12,764 nt of DNA from Chitinophagaceae bacterium. Its GTDB lineage: Bacteria > Bacteroidota > Bacteroidia > Chitinophagales > Chitinophagaceae. The stretch covers positions 1-12,764 of the forward strand of contig JAICHT010000079.1 of assembly GCA_025924755.1 (NCBI GenBank), in the 5' to 3' direction. Of the stretch, positions 4,753 to 11,939 are shown one piece after another; the stretch's first letter is position 1, and each line of letters starts with the position of its first letter. The position numbers and the translations under genes were made by a program. Below the pieces are notes generated by a model. That model did no database searches and had not been told where the DNA came from. It worked only from the letters and a program-made list of their open reading frames with translations.

Positions 4753-7095
4753 GTGAAATTATTTAAATACATTAGTCTTATTCTCCTGTTAAGTGTATGG
4801 AGCTTTGGAATTGCTCATGCACAATCTTCTTCAGCTGATACTACCGTTTCTTTTAAGGTTTATGGTCTTTGTGTACAATGCAAGCAACGCATCGAAAAAG
4901 CATTAAAAGTAAAAGGCATTGATGCGGCAGATTGGAATGTGAGCACTAAGATGCTTACCGTAAACTTCGATCCTTCTGTTATTTCGTTAGAGAACATCCA
5001 TACCCATATAGCGGATGCGGGTCATGATACCCAATTAAAAAAAGCGAAAGAAGCTACTTATCAGGCTTTACCCTCTTGTTGTCATTACAGAGAGCAGACA
5101 GAGGCTATGGATAGCAATTCAGGCCATATAGCGAATGATTCATCATCTGCTTTTAATAAAGAAAAAAATCTTTCTGAGGTGCGGGTGGTAGCCGGGAAGT
5201 CTTCTACTTATATTAATGGCTATAATCCTTTTCGCACCGAAGTTATTACAGGAAAAGAATTAGTAAAAGCAGCTTGTTGTAATCTAAGTGAAAGTTTTGA
5301 AACCAATCCCTCGGTAGATGTGTCATATAGCGATGCAGTAACAGGTTCTAAGCAAATTCAATTGTTAGGATTAGCAGGAATTTATACGCAATTAACGGTG
5401 GAGAATTTACCGGGCCCAAGAGGTATTGCTACGCCGTTAGGGTTAAACAGTATTGCCGGTCCGTGGGTGGAATCTATTCAGTTAACAAAAGGTATTGGCT
5501 CTGTAATTAACGGATATGAAAGTATTGCCGGACAAATAAACGTAGAATTGAAAAAACCCGAAACCAGTGAAAAGTTATACCTCAATGGGTACCTGAATAA
5601 TATGGCTAAAGGAGATATGAACCTGAATATGGCTCAGAAAATAGGCAAGAAATGGTCAACCGGTTTTTTGCTGCATGATGATTTTTTGAACAACAAAACA
5701 GACGTGAATAAAGACGGGTTTCGTGACCTGCCCACAGGAAATTTATTTAGTGGTATCAATCGCTGGCAATACCAGGGAACCAAGGGATTAATGAGCCAGT
5801 TTGGTGTAAAGGTGTTAGTAGATTCGAGAACCGGCGGCTCTATGAGCTTTAACCCTTCGGAAGATAAATTTTCTACTAATCAATATGGCTTAGGAATTTC
5901 TACCAAACGATATGAAGGCTTTGGAAAAATCGGTTATGTATTTCCTGCCAACTGGAAAAGTGTGGGTTTGCAATTATCTGCTTTTGATCATACTCAGAAC
6001 TCTTATTTTGGCTTAACCAGGTATGATGCAAATCAGAAGAATTTTTATTCCAACCTTATCTACCAATCCATCATTGGCACTACGGCAAACAAGTTTAAAA
6101 CTGGTATTAGTTTTACATACGATCAATACAATGAAACTTTGAATATCAACAACTATAAACGTACAGAAGCTGTACCGGGAGCTTTTTTTGAATACACCTA
6201 TAGCTATAAAGAAAAGTTGAATGTAGTGGCTGGTATCCGTGCCGATCATAACAGTTTATTTGGATGGTTTGCTACGCCCCGGTTGAATGTCCGGTATCAG
6301 CCTGCTACCAATACCACGATCCGTTTAAGCGCAGGCCGTGGCCAGCGAACCGCTAACATCTTTGCTGAAAATACCGGGGTATTGGCAAGTGCCAGACAAA
6401 TTAATATTGTAACAACCGAAAGCGGAAAAGCATATGGTTTAGATCCGGAAGTTGCCTGGAATAAAGGTATTAGTATTGATCAAAAATTTAAGTTATTCAA
6501 TAAGGGTTTTACATTGGGCATTGATTTCTTCCGTAATGATTTCAGTAACCAGGTAGTAGTTGATTTAGAAGATCCAAGACAGGTTAAGTTTTATAACTTA
6601 CAAGGAAAATCTTACTCCAACAGCTTTCAAACAGAGTTAAGTTTTATGCCTGTTAAAAAGCTGGATGTGCGGTTAGCTTATCGCTATTTTGATGTAAAAA
6701 CTACCTATGGTAATCAGTTACTGCAACGGCCGTTCAATGCAAAGAACCGGGCTTTTGCTAATATAGCTTATGCTGTAAAAGATTGGAAGTTTGATTATAC
6801 AATCAACTTTATAGGCCAAAAAAGAATACCCGCTACAGCGGAAAACCCAAAGGAATATCAATTGCAAACTTATTCGCCATCTTATATTATGATGAATGCC
6901 CAGGTAAGTAAAAGTTTGGAAAAAGACAAGCAGTTTGATGTTTATGCAGGCGGCGAAAACCTGACAAATTATTTTCAAAAGATTGCAATAATAGCTGCCG
7001 CTCAACCCTTTAGTCCCTATTTCGATGCATCTATGGTGTGGGGGCCGATAACAGGAAGACTGCTGTATATTGGCTTTCGATACAGTATTAAATAA
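4753..7095 (+). CDS. TonB-dependent receptor with N-terminal heavy-metal-associated (HMA) domain
   Basis: A 780-residue outer-membrane receptor, expected to import a ligand with energy from TonB. Order of parts: signal peptide (1-23, ending AHAQ); an HMA-like domain (about 30-95) with the metal site GLCVQC (Cys40, Cys43), helix CKQRIEKALK, strand MLTVNFDP and a C-terminal AGHDT; a linker with Cys109-Cys110-His111; then LSEVRVVAG leading into the plug (about 165-270), which contains ACCNLSESFE (Cys175-Cys176), a segment typical of a Bacteroidota receptor group often found beside metal proteins. Features such as VENLPGPRG, ESIQLTKGIGSVINGYESIAGQINVE match plug domains, and residues after 270 form the barrel, ending LYIGFRYSIK. 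In many receptors of this group the N-terminal extension is a carboxypeptidase-regulatory-like fold; here an HMA domain takes its place. The start is GTG 4753. The upstream HYC_CC_PP gene is probably co-transcribed. Copper or a similar soft metal is the likely ligand, by inference. Confidence 0.94.
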   Translation: MKLFKYISLILLLSVWSFGIAHAQSSSADTTVSFKVYGLCVQCKQRIEKALKVKGIDAADWNVSTKMLTVNFDPSVISLENIHTHIADAGHDTQLKKAKEATYQALPSCCHYREQTEAMDSNSGHIANDSSSAFNKEKNLSEVRVVAGKSSTYINGYNPFRTEVITGKELVKAACCNLSESFETNPSVDVSYSDAVTGSKQIQLLGLAGIYTQLTVENLPGPRGIATPLGLNSIAGPWVESIQLTKGIGSVINGYESIAGQINVELKKPETSEKLYLNGYLNNMAKGDMNLNMAQKIGKKWSTGFLLHDDFLNNKTDVNKDGFRDLPTGNLFSGINRWQYQGTKGLMSQFGVKVLVDSRTGGSMSFNPSEDKFSTNQYGLGISTKRYEGFGKIGYVFPANWKSVGLQLSAFDHTQNSYFGLTRYDANQKNFYSNLIYQSIIGTTANKFKTGISFTYDQYNETLNINNYKRTEAVPGAFFEYTYSYKEKLNVVAGIRADHNSLFGWFATPRLNVRYQPATNTTIRLSAGRGQRTANIFAENTGVLASARQINIVTTESGKAYGLDPEVAWNKGISIDQKFKLFNKGFTLGIDFFRNDFSNQVVVDLEDPRQVKFYNLQGKSYSNSFQTELSFMPVKKLDVRLAYRYFDVKTTYGNQLLQRPFNAKNRAFANIAYAVKDWKFDYTINFIGQKRIPATAENPKEYQLQTYSPSYIMMNAQVSKSLEKDKQFDVYAGGENLTNYFQKIAIIAAAQPFSPYFDASMVWGPITGRLLYIGFRYSIK

Positions 7096-7113
7096 CAGGC
7101 AGATGGCATGATT

Positions 7114-7854
7114 CTACAATCCTAAAACAGCTTTCAACTTTACATAACCTGCCTTACTTACCGGAACCTGGTTGCCGGATTTTAATATGGCCAGATGCGC
7201 TTCTTTTTCGTATGGGTCAATACGGGTTATTTCCTGCACATTTACCATATAGGAGCGGTGGGTGCGTACAAACTGCTGAACAGGAAGTGCGTTTTCGAAA
7301 TAGCTCATTGTTTTGCTTTTAAGAAAAGCGCCTTCTTTGGTATAAATTTTTACATAATCATCGGCGGCTTCCATATATTGTATATCAGCAATGGGAATGA
7401 TTTTTATTTTACCGGCTGTTTTTACCACAATGCGTTCTGCCTGGCCTGGCATGTCAGTAGTGGTTTGCAGTAAATTTTGTGTGGCGGTTTGCTGCATTAG
7501 CAGGTTATTTTGGTGGCTGTATTTTTCTATCGCTTTGTCAAACCGTTGCTTGCTGAATGGTTTCAGCAAATAATCTACCGCGTGAGTTTCAAAAGCTTTT
7601 ATTGCATATTCATCAAAGGCAGTAGTAAAAATTACAGCGGGCGGCTGCTCCACCAGTTCCAGCATTTCAAAACCATTAATCTTAGGCATTTGGATGTCCA
7701 GGAAAATAAGATCGGGTTTGTGTTGCTGAATGGCTTTTACTCCTTCAAAGCCATCATTGCATTCCTGTACCACTTCAATACCGGCGTGGCTTTGCAGGTA
7801 TTCCTGCACAATTAATCTTGCCAGCGGTTCATCATCTATAATAATTGCCTTCAT
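7114..7854 (-). CDS. LytTR-family response regulator, last gene of the LiaF-like operon
   Basis: A 246-residue LytR/AlgR-type response regulator. The receiver (about 2-118) shows IIIDDEP with the acidic pocket Asp7-Asp8-Glu9, the phospho-acceptor Asp53 in FLDIQMP, Thr77/Thr78 in IFTTAF and Lys98 in LLKPFS. A glutamine-rich linker (about 113-136) leads to a LytTR DNA-binding domain (about 142-245) with IVVKTAGKIKIIPIADIQYMEA, YVKIYTKEG, the FVRTHRSYMVNV block typical of LytTR, and PVSKAGYVKLK at the end. Its ATG overlaps the kinase stop codon by four bases (ATGA), the hallmark of translational coupling, so the kinase next door is its partner. The stop lies 18 bases from that of the convergent TonB receptor gene, and no terminator hairpin is visible between them. 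Targets are unknown; regulation of its own operon is a reasonable guess. Identification is certain at family level. Confidence 0.97.
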   Translation of the reverse strand: MKAIIIDDEPLARLIVQEYLQSHAGIEVVQECNDGFEGVKAIQQHKPDLIFLDIQMPKINGFEMLELVEQPPAVIFTTAFDEYAIKAFETHAVDYLLKPFSKQRFDKAIEKYSHQNNLLMQQTATQNLLQTTTDMPGQAERIVVKTAGKIKIIPIADIQYMEAADDYVKIYTKEGAFLKSKTMSYFENALPVQQFVRTHRSYMVNVQEITRIDPYEKEAHLAILKSGNQVPVSKAGYVKLKAVLGL

Positions 7855-8891
7855 GCTTGTTGTGGGATTTTAACAGTGGTGATAAAAAGATTTCCCTGGT
7901 TAGAGGTTTGTAAAAGATCATGGCGGGCAAATAACAAATACAACCTTCGTTGTACCGAACTTAAACCGAAGCCCGTGCCTTGTATGGGAACACTTGTAGC
8001 AGGGTCAAAAGGATTTTGAACCGTAATAACCAGCAGGTTGTTTTCAGATGCGGTGCGGATGCTGATAGTAATGGTATCCAGCGTATCGTACAGCCCGAAC
8101 TTAATAGCGTTTTCTACAATTGGCTGCAATAACATAGCAGGCAATCTTTTTTGTTTGTCTTCTTCGCTACTATGGATAGTAGTAGTAAGCCGGTGGCCAA
8201 AACGGACTTTTTCAATTTCAAGATACAACTGTAACTGTTCCAGTTCGTCTCCCAAACTTACCCATGCGTTTTCTTCCTTTTTTAAGGTACCGCGCAGAAA
8301 GTCGGATAACTGCTGGATCATAGTACGGGCCTCTTGCGGTTTTAAACCTATCAGCGCATTGATAGAGTTTAAACTGTTGAACAAAAAGTGTGGTTGCAAT
8401 TGCTGGCGCAGTTTATACAATTCGGCTTCCTTGGCCAGTCGCTCCGCATCCTGTCTTCTTGCATCTGCTTCCTTTTGATCCTGCAAAGTATACCACAACA
8501 CACTCAGCAATGCCATAGAAGAAATTACTAAAAAACCAATTGCCAGCCGTACAGGTACAGACTGCGTAAAAAAATGCGCATAGTCGGCACTGTTATCTGT
8601 TAACAGCATTAATATAGACCGGCTGATAAGCAGCCATAATACTGCTAATATTGCTACTAACGTTAATACATAACCGTAGCGGTTTTTAGTAGGCAGGTAA
8701 TAGTTAAAAAGAGTAGTTACCAAAATACAGGCGCCTACTAAAAGTATATTACTTATCAGGCTATCGGTAACAGCCAAAAAAAGTGAAAACCGGTACCATA
8801 TTAAAACTCGTACCTGCATTACCAGCCATAGCAGCCAGCAAGCGGCAAATAGCAGACGAAACCTTGAAACTCGTAGTGGTGAAAATGCCAA
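7851..8891 (-). CDS. LytS/YehU-type sensor histidine kinase
   Basis: An inner-membrane kinase of the His_kinase (PF06580) class, 346 residues. Four predicted membrane helices lie at about 11-33, 41-66, 73-97 and 115-136, with very short loops and no large extracellular sensor domain, as in intramembrane-sensing kinases. A charged, probably coiled-coil segment (137-165) leads to the H-box LRQQLQPHFLFNSLNSINAL with phospho-acceptor His168. The ATPase part follows: the N-box LLQPIVENAIKFGL (Asn261) and the G-box GTGFGLSSVQRRL (305-317). It overlaps its response regulator by four bases and begins ten bases after the DUF4288 gene. The start is a problem: the first usable codon is TTG at 8891, which keeps the first helix whole; the next ATG at 8819 (residue 25) would cut through that helix. 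A TACGTTTG promoter-like string overlaps the TTG. The short loops and the LiaF-like gene upstream suggest the stimulus is relayed by a membrane partner. Confidence 0.95.
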   Translation of the reverse strand: MAFSPLRVSRFRLLFAACWLLWLVMQVRVLIWYRFSLFLAVTDSLISNILLVGACILVTTLFNYYLPTKNRYGYVLTLVAILAVLWLLISRSILMLLTDNSADYAHFFTQSVPVRLAIGFLVISSMALLSVLWYTLQDQKEADARRQDAERLAKEAELYKLRQQLQPHFLFNSLNSINALIGLKPQEARTMIQQLSDFLRGTLKKEENAWVSLGDELEQLQLYLEIEKVRFGHRLTTTIHSSEEDKQKRLPAMLLQPIVENAIKFGLYDTLDTITISIRTASENNLLVITVQNPFDPATSVPIQGTGFGLSSVQRRLYLLFARHDLLQTSNQGNLFITTVKIPQQA

Positions 8892-8896
8892 ACGTA
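8889..8896 (-). promoter_or_regulatory. Possible internal -7 element overlapping the kinase start
   Basis: On the minus strand this reads TACGTTTG, a perfect TAnnTTTG match, but its last three bases are the TTG start codon proposed for the kinase. If used, the transcript would begin inside the coding region as drawn, implying initiation further downstream. It is more likely coincidental, since the genes are packed as an operon. Confidence 0.2.
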
Positions 8897-8901
8897 TGTT
8901 T

Positions 8902-9258
8902 TTATAAAAGTTGCAGCAATGTGTAGTCAGTTTTTTTCTGTATCTGTTCTGCTTTTAAATGGATCAAATCCTGGTAAGCTTTCCCGTCGTCTACTTCGTT
9001 AATTCTGGAGAATACTTCTGCCCCGTCAATCAAAGCTATCTGATATAGTTCGGCTATGTTAATAAATTTCCATTGTACCGGCTGTTGTTTTTGATTGTAA
9101 AAAACTTCCTGCTCTGCTTCGCCTATATTTTTAGCTTTGGTAAATGCGCCGTCTTCATCCTCGGCATGTATCAACCGCAACTGTTCATCAAATTGTGGTT
9201 GATGCAATCCATCCCCACAGATAATTTGAAAAATAATTTGTGCCAGGTACCATTTCAT
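8902..9258 (-). CDS. DUF4288 domain protein
   Basis: A 118-residue, probably cytoplasmic protein that I recognise as DUF4288: it begins with MKWYLAQIIFQIICG, continues with QFDEQLRLIHAEDEDGAFTKAKNIGEAE and has the block QPVQWKFINIAELYQI in the middle, all typical of the family. It has no signal peptide, no membrane segment and no cysteine cluster beyond Cys14. The function of the family is not established; the single-domain length is usual for it. It starts with ATG 18 bases after the LiaF-like gene and ends ten bases before the kinase, so it is translated from the same message as a membrane protein, a kinase and a regulator. This placement makes an accessory role in the signalling system possible, but DUF4288 genes may also just be passengers. 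The high glutamate, glutamine and aspartate content is notable. Confidence 0.87.
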   Translation of the reverse strand: MKWYLAQIIFQIICGDGLHQPQFDEQLRLIHAEDEDGAFTKAKNIGEAEQEVFYNQKQQPVQWKFINIAELYQIALIDGAEVFSRINEVDDGKAYQDLIHLKAEQIQKKTDYTLLQLL

Positions 9259-9276
9259 ACCAATAGTTTTAGCTGA

Positions 9277-10068
9277 TTAGAAACTTTTTATTTCAATGCC
9301 TCCAAAAATGCAGGTTCCGTCGAGGCGGATAACTTTAGTAGGGTCAAGCGGTGCTCCGTGCAATTGGCGTTTATCATCCACGCCGCCAAAAATGGTTACT
9401 ACTTCACTTATTACGTTCCAGGTAGGCGGAACAATAAGCTTGGTGCCGCCAAAGATGTTAGTAGCGTCAATGTTTACGATGCCCTGAATATCAGCCTGGG
9501 TTAAATTCACTTCGGTGCCTCCCATAAAGTTGGTGATATCGCCCCCCTTAAAATTTTTAGATAACACTATTTTTTTAATACCACTAAAAATAGAAGTGCT
9601 GTCAATAAAGTCGCTGGCATCAAAGGATGCCGGTAAATTACCATACGCCGTATCGGAAGGATGCTGCCATTTATCGTGTTTCCAATTTTGCCAATGGCGG
9701 TGTGTTTTCGGCCGGAAGATGAACAGCAGTCCCATAGCTATAATGATGATGGGCCAGATGTAGTTTTTGAGATGTAAGCCGGGTGTTAGATCATCAATTA
9801 AAAATAAGGTTCCTATAAGTATAGGAAACAACCAGCCTGGATTCCGAAAGTTATGTTTGATGCCTATGAATAATCCTACAGCAATTAAAATAACCGGCCA
9901 TGTAAATAACCAGTCCGGAAAAAGAACGCCCAACTGCTTTGCTAGGAGCACAGCTCCAATGGCCAACAAAAACAATCCTACCCACCGTGGATTACGGGCA
10001 GTATTAAATCTTCTTGCTTCCTGCCGGTTGGAAGAACCTGCATTTGTTGTGGCTGTTTCGTCTGTCAT
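9277..10068 (-). CDS. LiaF-like membrane protein, first gene of the signalling operon
   Basis: A 263-residue protein with the architecture of LiaF/YvqF ('cell wall-active antibiotics response' family). A polar N-terminal tail (1-28) precedes four membrane helices at about 29-44, 53-70, 79-92 and 102-118, the LiaI/LiaF-like transmembrane module. After a basic, tryptophan- and histidine-rich stretch (HRHWQNWKHDKWQH, 124-136) comes a C-terminal beta-rich domain with repeated turns of the form IFxG/IFGG: SIFSGIKK (159), NFMGGTEVNL (180), NIFGGTKLIV (204), TIFGGVDDK (226), CIFGGIEIK (253). In Bacillus LiaF restrains the kinase LiaS; here the kinase encoded downstream is of LytS type, so inhibition of that kinase is an inference. 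The ATG at 10068 follows a promoter with both elements. The operon runs on through DUF4288, kinase and regulator. Confidence 0.9.
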   Translation of the reverse strand: MTDETATTNAGSSNRQEARRFNTARNPRWVGLFLLAIGAVLLAKQLGVLFPDWLFTWPVILIAVGLFIGIKHNFRNPGWLFPILIGTLFLIDDLTPGLHLKNYIWPIIIIAMGLLFIFRPKTHRHWQNWKHDKWQHPSDTAYGNLPASFDASDFIDSTSIFSGIKKIVLSKNFKGGDITNFMGGTEVNLTQADIQGIVNIDATNIFGGTKLIVPPTWNVISEVVTIFGGVDDKRQLHGAPLDPTKVIRLDGTCIFGGIEIKSF

Positions 10069-10083
10069 TGCTTAAATTTTATT

Positions 10084-10114
10084 CAAAGTAAGTGGTCTAT
10101 GCAAACCCATACAA
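10084..10114 (-). promoter_or_regulatory. Promoter of the LiaF-like / DUF4288 / kinase / regulator operon
   Basis: On the minus strand a TTG (10112-10114) is followed after 20 bases by TTACTTTG (10084-10091), seven of eight matches to the -7 consensus TAnnTTTG by position. Spacing is ideal for a Bacteroidota primary-sigma promoter, and the expected start of transcription lies about ten bases before the ATG at 10068. The rest of the 229-base divergent gap shows no other clear site. Confidence 0.45.
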
Positions 10115-10278
10115 GTTGCAATAGGTAATTAGCAGGCATTTTGCGGTAAGCATCGGGTTTTTGTCGGTAAAAAAGCAGCACCATTAAAATAAATTACAGG
10201 CTATGCGCTTGTTTATATCAACCGGGTACTGTTTCTGCCTGTTCGATAAATCATCTGAACTTTACGTATATTCATTTT

Positions 10279-10286
10279 TAGTTTTA
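10279..10286 (+). promoter_or_regulatory. Weak -7-like element before the HerA-like ATPase gene
   Basis: TAGTTTTA matches seven of eight positions of TAnnTTTG and ends 11 bases before the ATG at 10298, again implying a very short leader. No -33 element is obvious, so the call is weak. Confidence 0.3.
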
Positions 10287-10297
10287 ATAGTAAACTT

Positions 10298-11836
10298 ATG
10301 GCAAATAAAGAGCAGTTTTTAGAAGCAGTAAAAGCAGGTTATACGTTTAAAGGTGAAACCATAAAAATAGGAAGGGCTATGCTGGATGGGGAAGTAGTGG
10401 AGGGTAGCGAAGTGTACTTGCCGCTAAAAACTATGAACCGGCACGGGCTGATTGCAGGCGCCACCGGAACGGGTAAAACCAAGACGCTGCAACTCATTAG
10501 TGAAGGATTGAGCGATGCCAGTGTTCCAGTTTTATTACTGGACATTAAAGGCGATTTAAGTGGCATTGCCGCACCCGGTACTGCAAATGATTCTTTATTG
10601 GAGCGCAGCAAACTGTTAGGTATTGATTTTAAACCGGAAGGTTACCCGGTAGAGCTGCTTACTTTAAGTAATAAACAGGGAGTACAATTAAGAGCCACGG
10701 TTAGTGAATTTGGGCCGGTATTGCTTTCTAAAATTTTAGGATTGAATGATACGCAGGAAGGCGTTGTATCTATGATCTTTAAATATTGCGATGATAACAA
10801 ATTACCACTTTTAGACCTTAAAGATTTTATTAAAGTGCTGCAATATGTAACCGATGAAGGAAAAGCTGAACTGGAAAAATCATACGGTAAAATCTCTACT
10901 ACTTCCACGGGCACCATCTTGCGGAAAGTGGTAGAATTGCAGCAACAAGGCGCTGATGCTTTTTTTGGTGAAAAGAGTTTTGAGGTAGAAGATCTGATGC
11001 GAATAAGCGATGACGGCCGCGGCATCATTTCCATTTTGCGGGTGACGGAATTGCAGGATAAGCCAAAGTTGTTTTCTACGTTTATGTTGCAAATGCTGGC
11101 AGAGCTATATGCTACCTGCCCGGAAGAAGGCGACCTGGATAAACCCAAACTTGTAATATTTATTGATGAAGCCCATATTATATTCAACGAAGCTTCGAGT
11201 GTGCTGCTTCAGGAAATTGAAAATGTGGTAAAGCTGATACGATCAAAAGGCATTGGTATTTTCTTTTGTACCCAAAACCCGATGGATATACCTTCATCTA
11301 TACTGGCGCAATTAGGTATGAAGGTGCAGCATGCACTACGGGCATTCACCGCTGTTGATAGAAAAGCCATCAAACAAGCGGCAGAAAATTATCCCGAAAC
11401 ACAATTTTATAAAACGGAAGATTTATTAACGCAGTTAGGAATTGGTGAAGCATTGGTAACGCTGTTGAGTGAAAAAGGCACGCCTACACCTTTAGTGCAT
11501 ACGATGCTGCCGCCACCACAAAGCCGCATGGGCGTACTCACCGATGCAGAAATAGCCACAGTGGTCAGCAAGTCGAAATTAACAGGTAAATACAGTCAGG
11601 CAATTGATAGTGAAAGTGCTTATGAAATTTTGACCCAAAAATTAAATATTGCGCAGCAGCAAACACAAGCTGCGCCGCAGCAACCGGCAGGCAGTGGCCG
11701 CCAGCCTAAAGAGCAAAGCTGGATGGATAACCCCATAGTACGCAGCGCCGGAAGAACGGCTGCTACCATGCTTACCCGATCTTTATTAGGGGTATTGGGC
11801 TTAGGAGGCAGCAGCAGGCGGAGGAGTATATTTTAA
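10298..11836 (+). CDS. HerA-like P-loop ATPase, DUF853 (YjgR) family
   Basis: A 512-residue cytoplasmic ATPase of the DUF853 group, distant relatives of the HerA/FtsK DNA-pumping motors. Visible motifs: Walker A GATGTGKTKT (54-63), LLLDIKGDLSGIA (79-91) characteristic of the family, Walker B with the catalytic pair LVIFIDEAHIIF (285-296), and the sensor-like GIFFCTQNPMDIP (320-332), followed by ALRAFTAVDRKAIKQAA (346-362). The C-terminus has a glutamine- and alanine-rich linker (about 452-474) and ends with a short hydrophobic segment and a basic tail (LLGVLGLGGSSRRRSIF), unusual for a soluble motor and perhaps a peripheral membrane or partner-binding anchor. NurA, the nuclease partner of archaeal HerA, is absent, and DUF853 proteins have no settled role. 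The gene is convergent with recQ across a strong hairpin, and divergent from the LiaF-like operon. Family call is certain, function open. Confidence 0.95.
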   Translation: MANKEQFLEAVKAGYTFKGETIKIGRAMLDGEVVEGSEVYLPLKTMNRHGLIAGATGTGKTKTLQLISEGLSDASVPVLLLDIKGDLSGIAAPGTANDSLLERSKLLGIDFKPEGYPVELLTLSNKQGVQLRATVSEFGPVLLSKILGLNDTQEGVVSMIFKYCDDNKLPLLDLKDFIKVLQYVTDEGKAELEKSYGKISTTSTGTILRKVVELQQQGADAFFGEKSFEVEDLMRISDDGRGIISILRVTELQDKPKLFSTFMLQMLAELYATCPEEGDLDKPKLVIFIDEAHIIFNEASSVLLQEIENVVKLIRSKGIGIFFCTQNPMDIPSSILAQLGMKVQHALRAFTAVDRKAIKQAAENYPETQFYKTEDLLTQLGIGEALVTLLSEKGTPTPLVHTMLPPPQSRMGVLTDAEIATVVSKSKLTGKYSQAIDSESAYEILTQKLNIAQQQTQAAPQQPAGSGRQPKEQSWMDNPIVRSAGRTAATMLTRSLLGVLGLGGSSRRRSIF

Positions 11837-11897
11837 TATGAAAGGTAAACTGCAAGGGTTAGAAAAAGTAAAGCTGCAATAAATATTACTATACTGA

Positions 11898-11939
11898 TAT
11901 AAGAAGCATCTGAACCTGCTTGTTTGGATGCTTCTTATA
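11898..11939. terminator. Bidirectional hairpin between the HerA-like gene and recQ
   Basis: A 13-base perfect stem (11898-11910 with 11927-11939), extended by two G-T wobbles and three further pairs to 18 bases around a six-base loop (11916-11921). It lies between the convergent genes and covers the recQ stop codon (11935-11937). No U-tract follows on either strand, so it may terminate poorly on its own or act as a 3'-end stabiliser. Confidence 0.6.

Noticed and set aside
7195..7815. Overlapping plus-strand frames across the LytTR regulator gene
   Set aside because: They are complements of a well-supported gene, lack recognisable motifs and overlap each other.
8038..8478. Plus-strand frame of 146 codons inside the kinase gene
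   Set aside because: Cysteine- and serine-rich shadow translation opposite a kinase with intact H, N and G boxes.
10339..11187. Long minus-strand open frames antisense to the HerA-like ATPase gene
   Set aside because: Their translations are low-complexity, serine-rich shadows with no domain, while the plus-strand frame has all ATPase motifs.
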